Positions 37,185-47,019 of a stretch of 64,000 nt of DNA are shown piece after piece. The notes beneath the pieces were generated by a model. The model ran no database searches. It had not been told where the DNA came from and saw only the letters and a list, made by a program, of their open reading frames with translations. Position 1 is the first letter of the stretch, and the number at the start of each line of letters is the position of its first letter. Made by a program: the position numbers and the translations under genes. Origin of the DNA: DDH964 sp963763205 (GTDB lineage Bacteria; Desulfobacterota; Desulfuromonadia; Desulfuromonadales; DDH964); assembly GCA_963763205.1 (NCBI GenBank), contig CAVXNQ010000006.1, positions 1-64,000 of the forward strand, written 5' to 3'.

Positions 37185-37790
37185 TCAGTCGGGGGTACCG
37201 TCATCGATCTCTGCTCCCGCTTCCGCCAACGCGGCTTCTCCGGCGGCGAGTTCCCCCGGGGCCAGCTCGCTGAATTCCTTGAGGGTCGGCAGGCTGGCCA
37301 GGTCGCGCAGCCCGAAGAACTCGAGAAACTCCCGGGTGGTGCCGTAGATCAGAGGCTTTCCCGGCACATCCTTCTTGCCGAGGATGCGGATCAGGTGCCG
37401 CTCGAGGAGGGTCTTCACCACCCCCCCCGAATCGACGCCGCGCAGGTAATCGATCTCGGCGCGGGTCACCGGCTGGCGGTAGGCGATGATCGCCAGCGCC
37501 TCAAGGGCCGCCCGCGAAAACCGCACCGGCCGGGCCTTGGTCAGACGCAGGACCCAGTCGGCGTATTCCGGCCGGGTGCGAAATTGATAGCCCTCGGCGA
37601 CCTCCTCCAGGACGAAGCCGCGACGGGCGTCGCGATATTCGCCGACCAGTTCGCCCAGCGCCTGCATCACCAGCGGCCGCTCCACCTCGAGGGCGTCGCA
37701 GATCCGCTCGCTGCGCAGCGGCACGTCGGAGACGAAGAGCAGGCTCTCCACGATCGGCTTGAGTTCAGAGATATCCAAGGTTCTCCTCAT
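37185..37790 (-). CDS. scpB: Segregation and condensation protein B
   Basis: The roughly 201-residue protein has the two winged-helix domains of ScpB (LKPIVESLLFVSDVPL; RAALEALAIIAYRQPVTRAEIDYLRGVDSGGVVKTLLERHLI). It joins SMC and ScpA in chromosome condensation. The ATG at 37790 overlaps scpA by 26 bp. Confidence 0.95.
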   Translation of the reverse strand: MRRTLDISELKPIVESLLFVSDVPLRSERICDALEVERPLVMQALGELVGEYRDARRGFVLEEVAEGYQFRTRPEYADWVLRLTKARPVRFSRAALEALAIIAYRQPVTRAEIDYLRGVDSGGVVKTLLERHLIRILGKKDVPGKPLIYGTTREFLEFFGLRDLASLPTLKEFSELAPGELAAGEAALAEAGAEIDDGTPD

Positions 37791-38532
37791 CGACGGCCGT
37801 GGCGGCGGCGTCGTCGCCGGCCACCGCCGGGTAGAGCCAGATGCTGCCGAAACGGGCATTCTGCAGCAGCCGCACCAGCCGCATCTTGACCAGTTCCAGA
37901 GTGGCCAGAAAGCTCACCACCACCTCGTGGCGATCCGGCCGCACACTGAAAATCTCCATGAATGCCAGGCTCTCCCGGTCGCCGAGCAGGGTCAGGATGG
38001 CATTGATCCGGTCGCTGACCGACAGCCGCTCGGTTTCGACCTGGTGGACATAGGGTTCGGGCGCCTGCTGCAGCAAAGCCTTGAAGGCCTCGACCAGCTC
38101 GAACAGGCCGACGGCCTCGAGCTCGCCGGTTTCGGCCTCGGCCAGCTCCGGAGCGGGAAACTTGCGGGCGAAGACCTCCCGTTCCAGATGCGGCAGATGC
38201 TCCAGATTGCCGGCGGCATCCTTGTATTTCTGGTATTCGAGCAGCCGCCGGACCAGTTCCGCCCGCGGGTCCTCCTCTTCCTCCTCGACCACCTCGTCTT
38301 CGCTCACCGGCAGCAGCAGCCGCGACTTGATGTGCAGCAAGGTGGCCGCCATGAGCAGGAACTCCCCGGCGACGTCAAGATTGAGATGCTGCATGGCATC
38401 GAGGATCGCCAGGTACTGGGCGGTGATCTCGGCGATCGGGATATCGTAGATATCCATTTCGTTCTTGCGGATCAGGTGGAGCAGCAGATCGAGGGGACCT
38501 TCGAAATTTTCAAGGTGGATATCGAATCCCAT
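37765..38532 (-). CDS. scpA: Segregation and condensation protein A
   Basis: The 255-residue protein is a kleisin with the N-terminal motif FEGPLDLLLHLIRKNEMDIYDIPIAEITAQYL and a C-terminal winged helix. It binds SMC and ScpB. It is preceded by the site-2 protease gene on the same strand with 10 bp between them. Confidence 0.96.
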   Translation of the reverse strand: MGFDIHLENFEGPLDLLLHLIRKNEMDIYDIPIAEITAQYLAILDAMQHLNLDVAGEFLLMAATLLHIKSRLLLPVSEDEVVEEEEEDPRAELVRRLLEYQKYKDAAGNLEHLPHLEREVFARKFPAPELAEAETGELEAVGLFELVEAFKALLQQAPEPYVHQVETERLSVSDRINAILTLLGDRESLAFMEIFSVRPDRHEVVVSFLATLELVKMRLVRLLQNARFGSIWLYPAVAGDDAAATAVDEENLGYL

Positions 38533-38542
38533 CCGCGCCCCC

Positions 38543-39228
38543 CTACTGTCCGAACAGGAAGTGCATCGCCTGCTGCACGATGGCCGCCTGGGGTCCGGCC
38601 AGCAAGGCCACCAGGTGGAAGATGGCCGGGCCGAGCACGGTCCGCCAGAGGCTGGTGAAGAAGATCAGGAAGATGATGACCACGAACCCGAAAGGCTCGA
38701 CGCGGGCCAGCAGCTCGGCCTGCCGGCGCGGCAGCAGCCCGGTCATCACCCGGCCGCCGTCGAGGGGGGGATCGGCAGCAGGTTGAAGACCCCGAGGATG
38801 ACGTTGATATAAAGGCTGAAGCCGGCCATCAGTCGCAGCGGTTCCAGCCCGGCGGCCAGCACCGTCCCCGCGGTCAGCCCGCTGCCGGCGAGCCAGGCCA
38901 GGCCCCGCAGCAGCAGCGCCGAAACCACCGCCAGCGCCAGGTTGGTCCCCGGCCCGGCCAGCGAGACGAGGATCATGTCGCGCCGCGGCCGCTGCAGATT
39001 CTGGAAATTGACCGGCACGGGACGCGCCCAGCCGAAGCCGAAGATGAGCAGCGCCAGGGTGCCGATCGGATCGAGATGACGCAACGGGTTGAGGGTCAGC
39101 CGCCCCAGCAGGCGGGCGGTGGGGTCTCCGAATTTGTCCGCCACGAAGCCGTGGGCGACTTCGTGCAGGGTCACCGCCAGCAGGGCGGGGACGAGCATGA
39201 TGGAGATTTTGGCGAGGATGTGATCCAA
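38543..39228 (-). pseudogene. Site-2 protease family protein, frameshifted in a C run
   Basis: A small M50 protease of about 228 residues has the zinc motif HEVAHG near its N-terminus and LLPIPPLDGGRVM as the second metal motif. The second motif appears only if one C is added to the seven-base homopolymer at about 38764-38770, so the gene is split over two frames. Several transmembrane segments follow, as in the YdiL/Rhomboid-like short M50 group. The proposed start is TTG 39228 (MDHILAKISIMLVPALL), with upstream ATGs possible. It heads the run into scpA. Confidence 0.75.
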
Positions 39229-39359
39229 GATTGCGCCTTTGGGAAACGCCGGGGAAGGCGGCCGGCGACGGGCCATCGAGCGGGGGCCCTACATGCAGGG
39301 AATCTGCCGGAAAAACTACGTCTTTGTAACAAATGGGCGCGATGAAGTCAACGCGGGAC

Positions 39360-42024
39360 TCAGCGGCGATGCCCGCTCGACCGCGGTGCCAGAAAGCGGC
39401 GGCGGACCAGTTCCAGCTCATCCTCGCGGCTGGCGACCTGGCCATCGAGCCGGGCGTCGAGCAGCGCCGCCAGGATCTCGCGATAGGCCGGGCCCGGCGG
39501 AAGGCCGAGCGATTCCAGGTCCCGGCCGGTGAGCTCGGGCTGCTGGCCGCGCAGGTGGGTGACGTACTGGGACAGCAACCGGCGCACCTCCTCGCGGGGC
39601 GTGGCCGCCAGGAGCAGCAGGACGATCTCGATCGGCAGCGGCTGCAGCAGGGCATGCAGTTCGCTCGCCCGCGGCAGGCGCCGCCGGGCCCGGCGGCGTT
39701 CCAGTTCGTGGAGGGCCCGCAGCCCCTCGTGGCGCTGGGCCGTGAACAGCGGCAGAAACCGCCCGGGAACGGTCAGGCGCCGGCAGAGATCCTCCTGGGC
39801 CGCGGCGTCGAGATCGCGGGTCAGGGCCAGGAAATAGACCTGCCAGCGGCTGGCGGGTTCGCCGCTGAAGAGGAGTTCGTACCAGTGGAGGACGCGGTGG
39901 ATTTCGGTGAACAGCTCGCGGGTCCGCCCCCCGGCGGCAAGCTGCGGGTGGAGGGAGCGGAGCAGGTCGAGTTCGTCGAGGCGCAGCAGGGCCGGGAGCG
40001 GATCGGCCTCGCGCAGAATGATCACCAGTTCGTTGAAGACCCGGGTCCCGCCGACCTTGTCGAGAAAGCCCATCTGCACCGCGCTGCGCAGCAGATGCTC
40101 GGTATGCTGGCCGAGGTGGAAACCGAGGCGCTGCTCGAAGCGGATGGCCCGGAAGACCCGGGTCGGGTCCTCGACGAAGCTGAGGTTGTGCAGGACCCGG
40201 ATGGCCTTTTCGCGCAGGTCGCGCTGGGCCTGGAAGAAGTCGAGCAGTTCGCCGAAGTTTCCCTCGTTCAGCCCCAGCGCCAGGGTGTTGATGGTGAAGT
40301 CACGCCGCGCCAGGTCGAGACGGATCGAGGCGTGCTCGACGTTGGGCAGAGCGCCGGGTTGCAGATAGTACTCCAGCCGCGCCGAGGCGACGTCGATCTT
40401 GAAATCGTCCGGGAAGATGAGGACCGCCGTGGCGAACTTCTGGTGGGAACGCACCCGGCAGCCGTGACGGCGCGCGAACGCCTGGGCAGAAGGCGATGCC
40501 GTCCCCCTCGACGACGATGTCGACGTCGAGGTTCTCCAGGCGCAGCAGCAGGTCGCGGACGAAGCCGCCGACCGCGAAGACGTTGACGCCCAGCTCGTCG
40601 CCGACGGCGCCGAGCTGATGCAGCAGAGCCTGCAGCCGCTCCGGTAGCAGATCGTGCGCCAGGCGCAGCACCTGGCGGCGCTTGAGGCCGTGGCCGGCCT
40701 CGCTGCTCAGGATGCCGGAGCGGGGCGAGAGCCGCCCGCCCGAAGCAAGTTGGCGCAGCAGGTCGGTGCGGGTGATCGCCCCGACCAGCCGCCCGCCGTC
40801 GAGGACCGGAACGAAGCGCTGGTTGCGATCGACGATCAGCTCCCGCAGGCTCTCCAGGGAGGCGTCGGGCGGCACGGCGACGAACTCGGTGCTCATGTAG
40901 TCGACCACCGGTGAGCGGCCGAGACCGTGATGGACCGCCTTGTCCATCACCTGGCGGGTGACCAGCCCCACCACCTTTTCCCCGTCGAGAACCGGCAGCG
41001 CATTGAGGTTGTAACGGGTGAGGATCTCCCGCACCTGGTCGATGCTGGCGTTCACCAGAACGCTCTTGACCGGGCGCGACATCAGGTGGCGGGCTTCCCA
41101 GCGGGGGGTGACGTGCCCTTTCAGGACCTGCGGCAGGCGATCGAGGACCTGCAGCAGGGTCAGCTCCTTGACCGTCCCGGAGGCGGCGAAGGAATGGCCG
41201 CCGCCGCCGAACTCGGCGAGGATCTCGCCGACGTTGACCTCGGGGATCCGCGAGCGACCGACCAGGAAGATCCGCTCCCCCATGCGCACCGCCACCAGCA
41301 GCGCATCGAGGTTCTCCATGTCCTTGAGCTTGTGGGCGAGGACCGCCAGGTCGCCGACGAAACGGTCGCTGGAGGCGTGCGCGATGGAGATATCGATGCC
41401 GTTGACGTTGAGAACGGTGCGCGACTCGATCAGTTCGTGAAGCAGGGCGACCTGCTCGGCGGTCAGCTCCTGGGTGAGAAAATCGGAGACGGTATTGAGG
41501 TTGGCGCCATGCTCGAGGAGGAAGGCGGCCGCCTGCAGGTCGCGCACCGTGGTCGAGTTGAAGCGCAGGCAGCCGGTGTCCTCGTAGAGGCCGAGCATCA
41601 TCATCGTCGCCTCGTCGGGGCTCGGTTCGATGCCGCGCTCGCGGAAGATTTCGCAGAAGACGGTGACCGTCGCGCCCACCGGTTCGATGACCTCCAGCGA
41701 GCCCTTGAGGTCGGCCTGGCCGGTCGGGTGGTGGTCGAAGATGTGCACCTCCACCCCCGCGCGCCGGGCGACGGCGCCGAAGGGACCGATGCGGTCGGAC
41801 TGGCGCACGTCGACCAGGATCAGCCGCGTGACGGCGTCGAGGTCGATGTCCTTGAGGCGCTTGAAGTCGTAGGCGTAGACGGTGCTGCGCAGGAAAAACT
41901 CGCGCAGGCTCTTCTCCTGGGAGCCGGCGAAGACCAGCTCGGCGTCGGGGTAGAGCCGCCGCGCGGCGATCATCGCCCCGAGGCAGTCGAAATCCGCGTT
42001 GATGTGGGTGGTGATGACATCCAT
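39360..42024 (-). pseudogene. CBS-DHH-tRNA nucleotidyltransferase fusion, frameshifted
   Basis: Three modules lie in one gene of about 887 residues. First is a DHH/DHHA1 phosphoesterase (THINADFDCLG, DHHPTG, GGGGHSFAASG). Next come two CBS repeats (SRPVKSVLVNASI..., STEFVAVPPDASL...). Last is a class II polymerase-type nucleotidyltransferase (FAVGGFVRDLLL, DVDIVVEGDG, RRDFTINTLAL, DPTRVFRAIRFEQR). The pattern is that of A-adding/CCA tRNA nucleotidyltransferases of Desulfuromonadales and other bacteria. An extra base near 40488 (FCPGV instead of FAQAF) moves the frame, and both sides are otherwise open. It should add A to tRNA 3' ends if the gene is intact. Confidence 0.8.
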
Positions 42025-42112
42025 TGAATCCAGCTTTCAGCGGTCAGCCGACAGCATTCAGCCAAGACCTGACAGAAAGTCTACACCAAAGTCACAGGCC
42101 CTCGCCCCATAA

Positions 42113-42144
42113 GCTGATAACTGATAACTGATAGCTGATAGCTT
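42113..42144. repeat. Four tandem 7-bp repeats
   Basis: (G/A)CTGATA is repeated four times at 42113-42140, followed by a partial unit. The gap between pyrD and the tRNA nucleotidyltransferase gene is otherwise featureless. Confidence 0.7.
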
Positions 42145-43066
42145 AGACCTGCAGACTGCCGATCACCTGGCCGATGTCGTCGAGCCCCTCCTCGATCAGG
42201 AACTCTTCGAGATCGGCGATGATCCGCATCATCACCCCCGGGTCGACGAAGTTGGCGGTGCCGACCTGCACCGCCCTGGCGCCGACGATGAGGAATTCGA
42301 GGGCGTCGCGGGCGCAGCTGATGCCGCCGATGCCGATCACCGGGATCTTCACCGCCTGCACCACCTGGTGGGTCATGCGCACCGCCACCGGGCGGATCGC
42401 CGGGCCGGAGAGGCCGCCGGTGCGATTGGCGATCTTCGGCCGCCGGGTCTGGACGTCGATCGCCATGCCGGTGAGGGTGTTGATGCAGCTGATGGCGTCG
42501 GCACCGGCCTCCTCCACCGCGCGGGCGATGACGGTGATGTCGGTGACGTTGGGGGTCAGCTTGACGATCAGCGGTTTGCCCAGGGCCTTGCGCACCAGGG
42601 TCACCACCTGGGAAGCGGCCTGCGGCTCGGTGCCGAAGACGATCCCGCCCTGCTTGACGTTGGGGCAGGAGATGTTGAGCTCCACCGCGGCGATCTCGGG
42701 AATGTCGGCCAGGCGCCGCGCCACCTCGCCGTATTCCTCCAGGGTGTTGCCGAAGAAGTTGGCGATCACCGGGGTGGTCAGGCCCCGGTAGAGCGGGGTC
42801 TTGCTGCGGATGAAGTCGTCGACGCCGACATTCTGCAGGCCGATGGCGTTGAGCATGCCGCTGGTCGTCTCGGCGATGCGCGGGGTCGGGTTGCCGGCCT
42901 TGGGATGGAGCGAGAGCCCCTTGGTGACGAGGGCGCCGAGACGCTCGAGGTCGAGGTAGGGGGCGTATTCCTCGCCGTAGCCGAAGGTGCCCGAGGCGGG
43001 CATCACCGGGTTCTTCAGCTGGAGCCCGGCAATCTCCACGGCCAGGCTGGGACGGTTCGCGGTCAT
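42143..43066 (-). CDS. pyrD: Dihydroorotate dehydrogenase B, catalytic subunit
   Basis: The 307-residue enzyme is the class 1B form: FGYGEEYAPY, NAIGLQNVG, ELNISCPNVKQGG with the catalytic Cys, and the FMN-binding GIGGISCARDALEFL. It oxidises dihydroorotate to orotate in pyrimidine synthesis, with PyrK passing electrons to NAD. The start at 43066 (GGAGACCGCC) overlaps nothing and is 27 bp from the pyrK stop, in a pyrK-pyrD unit. Confidence 0.96.
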   Translation of the reverse strand: MTANRPSLAVEIAGLQLKNPVMPASGTFGYGEEYAPYLDLERLGALVTKGLSLHPKAGNPTPRIAETTSGMLNAIGLQNVGVDDFIRSKTPLYRGLTTPVIANFFGNTLEEYGEVARRLADIPEIAAVELNISCPNVKQGGIVFGTEPQAASQVVTLVRKALGKPLIVKLTPNVTDITVIARAVEEAGADAISCINTLTGMAIDVQTRRPKIANRTGGLSGPAIRPVAVRMTHQVVQAVKIPVIGIGGISCARDALEFLIVGARAVQVGTANFVDPGVMMRIIADLEEFLIEEGLDDIGQVIGSLQV

Positions 43067-43092
43067 GGCGGTCTCCTTCGCTCTGGCGCTGG

Positions 43093-43959
43093 TCATTGGC
43101 ACCCTCCCGGGCAGGAATCGCTGCCGGCCGCCGCGGAGAGCTTTCCCCAGTCGAGGTCGGCGGCGGGGAAGACCGGGCCGGCCTTGCAGGTGCAGAGGTA
43201 GCGGGGATTCTGCTCGCTGTGGCCGGCGCCCTTGACCACGCAGCCGAGACAGGCGCCTACGCCGCAGGCCATGTGCGCCTCCAGGGAGACCTGCAGCGGC
43301 GCCTGTTGGCGGAAGCAGATCGCCGCCACCGCCTGCAGCATCGGCATCGGCCCGCAGGCGAAGACCTCGGCCCCCGGGTACTTGGCGAGCTTGCGCCCCA
43401 GCACCTGGGTCACCAGCCCCTCTTCGCCGAGGCTGCCGTCGTCGGTGGAGACGTAGGTCTCGACCCCGGAGCGCTCGAACTCGGTCACCGCCAGGATGTC
43501 GTCGCGGGTGCGCCCGCCCATCAGCAGCCGGACCCGGTCGCCGCGGGTGATCAGCGCCTGGCCGAGCAGGAACAGCGGCACCAGGCCGATGCCGCCGCCG
43601 ACCAGGATCTTGGCGCGGTCCGCAGCGCCGAGGTCGAAACCGTGGCCAAGGGGCCCGAGCAGTTCCACCCGGTCGCCCTGGTGGAGTTCACTGAGGATCC
43701 GCGTCCCTCCTCCCACCACCTTGTAGAGGATTTCCAGGAACTCCCGCGGCGGCAGGCCGTCGCACTCGGCCGGCAGGCAGCCGACGCGGAAGATACCGAA
43801 GGGGCGGCGCAGCATGGTCGGCAGCGCCAGTTCCGGTCGCAGCATGACGAACTGGCCGGGCTGCGCCGCCATGGCGAAGCCGGGCGCCAGGATGCGCATC
43901 CGGAAATAGCCGGGCGAGATCTCCTGGTTGGAGAGGAGGATGGTCTGGTAGTTTTTCAT
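43093..43959 (-). CDS. pyrK: Dihydroorotate dehydrogenase B, electron transfer subunit
   Basis: The 288-residue protein has an FAD domain, NAD domain (KILVGGGIGLVPLFLLGQAL) and a C-terminal [2Fe-2S] ligand set as CGVGACLGCVVK plus a distal Cys. It partners PyrD. The start ATG at 43959 follows GGAGTTGCTTG. Confidence 0.95.
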   Translation of the reverse strand: MKNYQTILLSNQEISPGYFRMRILAPGFAMAAQPGQFVMLRPELALPTMLRRPFGIFRVGCLPAECDGLPPREFLEILYKVVGGGTRILSELHQGDRVELLGPLGHGFDLGAADRAKILVGGGIGLVPLFLLGQALITRGDRVRLLMGGRTRDDILAVTEFERSGVETYVSTDDGSLGEEGLVTQVLGRKLAKYPGAEVFACGPMPMLQAVAAICFRQQAPLQVSLEAHMACGVGACLGCVVKGAGHSEQNPRYLCTCKAGPVFPAADLDWGKLSAAAGSDSCPGGCQ

Positions 43960-44012
43960 CAAGCAACTCCAGGCGAGAAGGAAGCAACCAAAGATGAAAG
44001 GCGCGTGGCGAG

Positions 44013-44092
44013 CCTAAAACCTAAAACAGAAGACTCGGGACTCGGGACCTTGAACTTAAAACCCAAAACTCAAAACTCAAAACTCGCTTTTC
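44013..44092. repeat. Short A-rich direct repeats upstream of pyrK
   Basis: CTAAAAC is repeated at 44015-44030 and AAAACTC units are repeated at 44060-44090, giving a low-complexity stretch between rimI and pyrK that overlaps the end of rimI. No gene or operator is otherwise seen. Confidence 0.4.
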
Positions 44093-44546
44093 CTGCCCCC
44101 TCCCGTACCATCAACAGCGCGTCCTCGCCGTCGGCATAGTAGCGCACGCGGCGCCCGCTCTCCCGGAACCCGAAACGCCGGTAGAGGGCGATCGCCGCGG
44201 CGTTGCCGGCCCGCACCTCGAGCAGGGCCCGTTCCAGTCCCCGGGCGGCAGCCTCGTCGAGGGCCGCGGCGAGCAGCCGGGCGGCGACGCCGCGGCGCCG
44301 AAAGCGCGGCGCGGTAGCCAGGTTGAGGACATGCAGTTCCCCGCACAGCAGCCACCAGCAGTGGTAGCCGGCCGGCTCGCCGCCGATGAAGAGCAGGTCG
44401 ACGCGGCCGTGGGGGTTGGCCAGCTCGTCGCGGAACTGAGCTTCGCTCCACGGCTGGGCGTAGCAGCTGCGCTCGACCGCAAGGATGGCGGCAAGATCCG
44501 CGGCGGTCGCCGGACGAATATCAACGCGAGATGGGGTTGCCGCCAT
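44070..44546 (-). CDS. rimI: Ribosomal-protein-alanine N-acetyltransferase
   Basis: The 158-residue GNAT protein has acetyl-CoA motifs NLATAPRFRRRGVAARLLAAAL and the RimI-like C-terminus ALYRRFGFRESGRRVRYYADGEDALLM. It acetylates the N-terminus of S18. The start at 44546 is the first codon consistent with family length (longer upstream reading frame rejected). Its ribosome site is weak. Confidence 0.88.
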   Translation of the reverse strand: MAATPSRVDIRPATAADLAAILAVERSCYAQPWSEAQFRDELANPHGRVDLLFIGGEPAGYHCWWLLCGELHVLNLATAPRFRRRGVAARLLAAALDEAAARGLERALLEVRAGNAAAIALYRRFGFRESGRRVRYYADGEDALLMVREGAGKASFEF

Positions 44547-44710
44547 GGCGAGACGAAAGTTGGAGGTGGCACATGACAACCGGCGACAAAGCGAGTAAAA
44601 TATGGAATATTTGTCCGCGTTCAAGGCCGGCCACGGTGGCGGCCATTCTATGCCACCCCCCGTCACCTGTAAAGTCTTTCCGTGCCGGCCACGGCGGGGG
44701 GAGTTTGCCG

Positions 44711-44739
44711 TTGACAATCATGTGGAGCTTGATTTATTA
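44711..44739 (+). promoter_or_regulatory. Putative sigma-70 promoter of purM
   Basis: TTGACA (44711-44716), a 17-nt spacer, then TTATTA (44734-44739) before the ribosome site AGGAG at about 44759. Confidence 0.5.
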
Positions 44740-44771
44740 ATGGGCCACCAAATTTTCAGGAGTCGAAACAA

Positions 44772-45821
44772 TTGGGCACGGACACCAAGGTAACCTATAA
44801 GGATGCCGGCGTCGATATCGATGCCGGCAATCGTTTTGTCCAGCTGATCAAACCGCTGGTCAAGGCGACGTCCCGCCACGAAGTCCTGACCGATATCGGC
44901 GGCTTCGGCGGGCTCTTCTCCCTCAACGCGGGCAAGTACGAGAAGCCGACCCTGGTCGCCTCCACCGACGGCGTCGGGACCAAGCTCAAGCTCGCCTTCC
45001 GGCTCGACAAGCACGACACCGTCGGCATCGACCTGGTGGCGATGTGCGTCAACGACATCGTCGTCCAGGGCGCCGAACCCCTCTTCTTCCTCGACTACCT
45101 GGCGACCGGCAAGCTTTCCCCGGAGAAGGCGGTGGAGATCCTCAAGGGGATTTCCGAGGGGTGCGTCCAGGCCGGCTGCGCGCTGATCGGCGGCGAAACC
45201 GCGGAAATGCCCGGGATGTACGCCGAGGGCGAATACGACCTGGCCGGCTTCACCGTCGGCGTGGTCGACAACGCCAAGATCATCGACGGCTCGTCGATCA
45301 CCGTCGGCGACCGCCTGATCGGCATCGCCTCCAGCGGCCTGCATTCCAACGGCTACTCGCTGGCCCGCAAGGTCTTTTTCGAGCACCTGCAGCTCTCCCT
45401 CGACACCGTTCCCGAGGGCCTCGAGCGGACCCTGGGCGAAGAGCTGCTGACGCCGACGCGGATCTACGTCAAGGCGATCCTCAACCTGCTGCGCGACTTT
45501 CAGATCAAGGGGATGGCCCACATCACCGGCGGCGGCATCCTGGAGAATGTCCCGCGCGTCCTGCCCCGGCACTGCAAGGCGGTCATCGAGAAGGACAGCT
45601 GGCCCAAGCCGGCCATCTTCGAGCTGCTGCGCCAGGGCGGCAACATCGACGAGATGGAGATGTACCGCACCTTCAACTACGGCATCGGCATGGTCCTGGT
45701 GGTCCCGGAGCAGGAAGCGGACGACGTCATGGTCCGCCTCTCCGGCCTCAAGGAGACCGCCTTCCTGATCGGCGAGATCGCCATCTGCGGCGACGACGAC
45801 GCCCAGGTCGAGCTGGTCTAG
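44772..45821 (+). CDS. purM: Phosphoribosylformylglycinamidine cyclo-ligase
   Basis: The 349-residue enzyme carries TDIGGFGG, STDGVGTKLKLA, NDIVVQGAEPLFFLDY, GGETAEMPGMY and the C-terminal GGGILENVPR and FNYGIGM motifs. It closes the imidazole ring of aminoimidazole ribotide (purine step 5). It starts with TTG at 44772 after CAGGAG, and purN follows after 10 bp. Confidence 0.96.
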   Translation: MGTDTKVTYKDAGVDIDAGNRFVQLIKPLVKATSRHEVLTDIGGFGGLFSLNAGKYEKPTLVASTDGVGTKLKLAFRLDKHDTVGIDLVAMCVNDIVVQGAEPLFFLDYLATGKLSPEKAVEILKGISEGCVQAGCALIGGETAEMPGMYAEGEYDLAGFTVGVVDNAKIIDGSSITVGDRLIGIASSGLHSNGYSLARKVFFEHLQLSLDTVPEGLERTLGEELLTPTRIYVKAILNLLRDFQIKGMAHITGGGILENVPRVLPRHCKAVIEKDSWPKPAIFELLRQGGNIDEMEMYRTFNYGIGMVLVVPEQEADDVMVRLSGLKETAFLIGEIAICGDDDAQVELV

Positions 45822-45831
45822 GGGGATTGCG

Positions 45832-46501
45832 GTGCCCGGCAAGCTGCGCATCGCCGTCCTTGCCTCGGGCGGCGGCACCAACCTCCAGGCCCTCATCGAC
45901 GGCGCCGCCGCCGGCAACCTCGGCGCCGAGATCGTCCTGGTGCTCAGCAACAATCCCCAGACCGGCGCCCTCGAGCGGGCCCGAAGAGCGGGCATTCCGA
46001 CCCGCTGCCTCGACCACCGCGGCTTCAGCGACCGCGAGGCCTTTGACGCCGCGGTGGTGGCAGTGCTGCAGGAGGCCGGGGTGGAACTGGTGGCCCTGGC
46101 CGGCTTCATGCGCCTCCTCACCCCGGTCTTCATCGACGCCTTTCCCGGCCGCATCATGAACATCCATCCGGCGCTGCTCCCCGCCTTTCCGGGACTGCAC
46201 GTGCAGCGCAAGGCCATCGACTACGGCGCCCGTTTCGCCGGCTGCACCGTCCATTTCGTCGACGGCGGCGTCGATACCGGACCGATCATCATCCAGGCGG
46301 TGGTCCCGGTCCACGACGACGACACCGAAGAGAGCCTCGCCGCCCGCATCCTCGTCCAGGAACACCGCATCTACCCACGAAGCGATCCGCCTGTTCGCCG
46401 CCGGCCGGCTGCGCATCGAGGGGCGGCGGGTGCGCATCGACCCGCCCGGACCGGCGCCGCAGGGCGTCTTGGTTAACCCAACCCTCGGCGACGGAGCCTG
46501 A
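45832..46501 (+). pseudogene. purN: Phosphoribosylglycinamide formyltransferase, frameshifted near the C-terminus
   Basis: The first 180 residues match PurN (VLASGGGTNLQALIDG, GFMRLLTPVFIDAFPGRIMNIHPALLPAF, GCTVHFVDGGVDTGPIIIQ). Near 46376 (CCCACG) one base is inserted. Removing it restores RIYPEAIRLFAAGRLRIEG and continues to a stop at 46499-46501. The core catalytic residues (Asn, His, Asp) are before the shift. The start is GTG at 45832 after GGGGGATTGC. An essential purine step suggests a sequencing error rather than a true pseudogene. Confidence 0.85.
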
Positions 46502-46529
46502 CTCTCCGCCCCTCCCCGGGAGTCCTGCC

Positions 46530-47000
46530 ATGTCCCGCCCGATTCTCGTCAGCGCCTGCCTGCTCGGTCTCAACACCCGCTACGACGGCACCACCCGCCG
46601 CGACGAACGGGTCTTCCGCTGGCTGGCCCGCGAGGGGCTGATCCCGGTGCCGGTCTGCCCGGAACAACTCGCCGGACTGCCGACCCCGCGTCCCCCCTGC
46701 CAGTTCGCCGCCGGGGACGGCGCCACCCTGCTCGACGGCGGCGGCTTGCTGCTCACGGCAGCCGGGGAAGACCGCGGCGAGATTTTTCGCCACGGCGCCG
46801 CCCAAACCCTGCAGGTGGCGCGTCTCTGCGGCTGCCAAAGCGCCCTGCTCAAGGAGCGCAGCCCCTCCTGCGGCCGCCACTTCGTGCATCGCGACGGCCG
46901 CGTGGTGCCCGGCCAGGGGGTCGCCTGCGCCCTGCTGCTGCGCGAGGGTTTCGACGTTCTCAGCGAAGAGGATCTCGCCCCCGAGACCTCGGGAGGCTGA
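46530..47000 (+). CDS. DUF523 family protein
   Basis: The 156-residue protein has the family pattern LVSACLLGLNTRYDG, PVCPEQLAGLPTPRPPC and KERSPSCG. The conserved Cys residues suggest metal or sulfur binding. The function is unknown. It stands in a plus-strand run with purN, the MBL fragment and the Rossmann-like protein. Confidence 0.88.
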   Translation: MSRPILVSACLLGLNTRYDGTTRRDERVFRWLAREGLIPVPVCPEQLAGLPTPRPPCQFAAGDGATLLDGGGLLLTAAGEDRGEIFRHGAAQTLQVARLCGCQSALLKERSPSCGRHFVHRDGRVVPGQGVACALLLREGFDVLSEEDLAPETSGG

Positions 47001-47019
47001 CCGCGCAAGGAGTCCGTCC

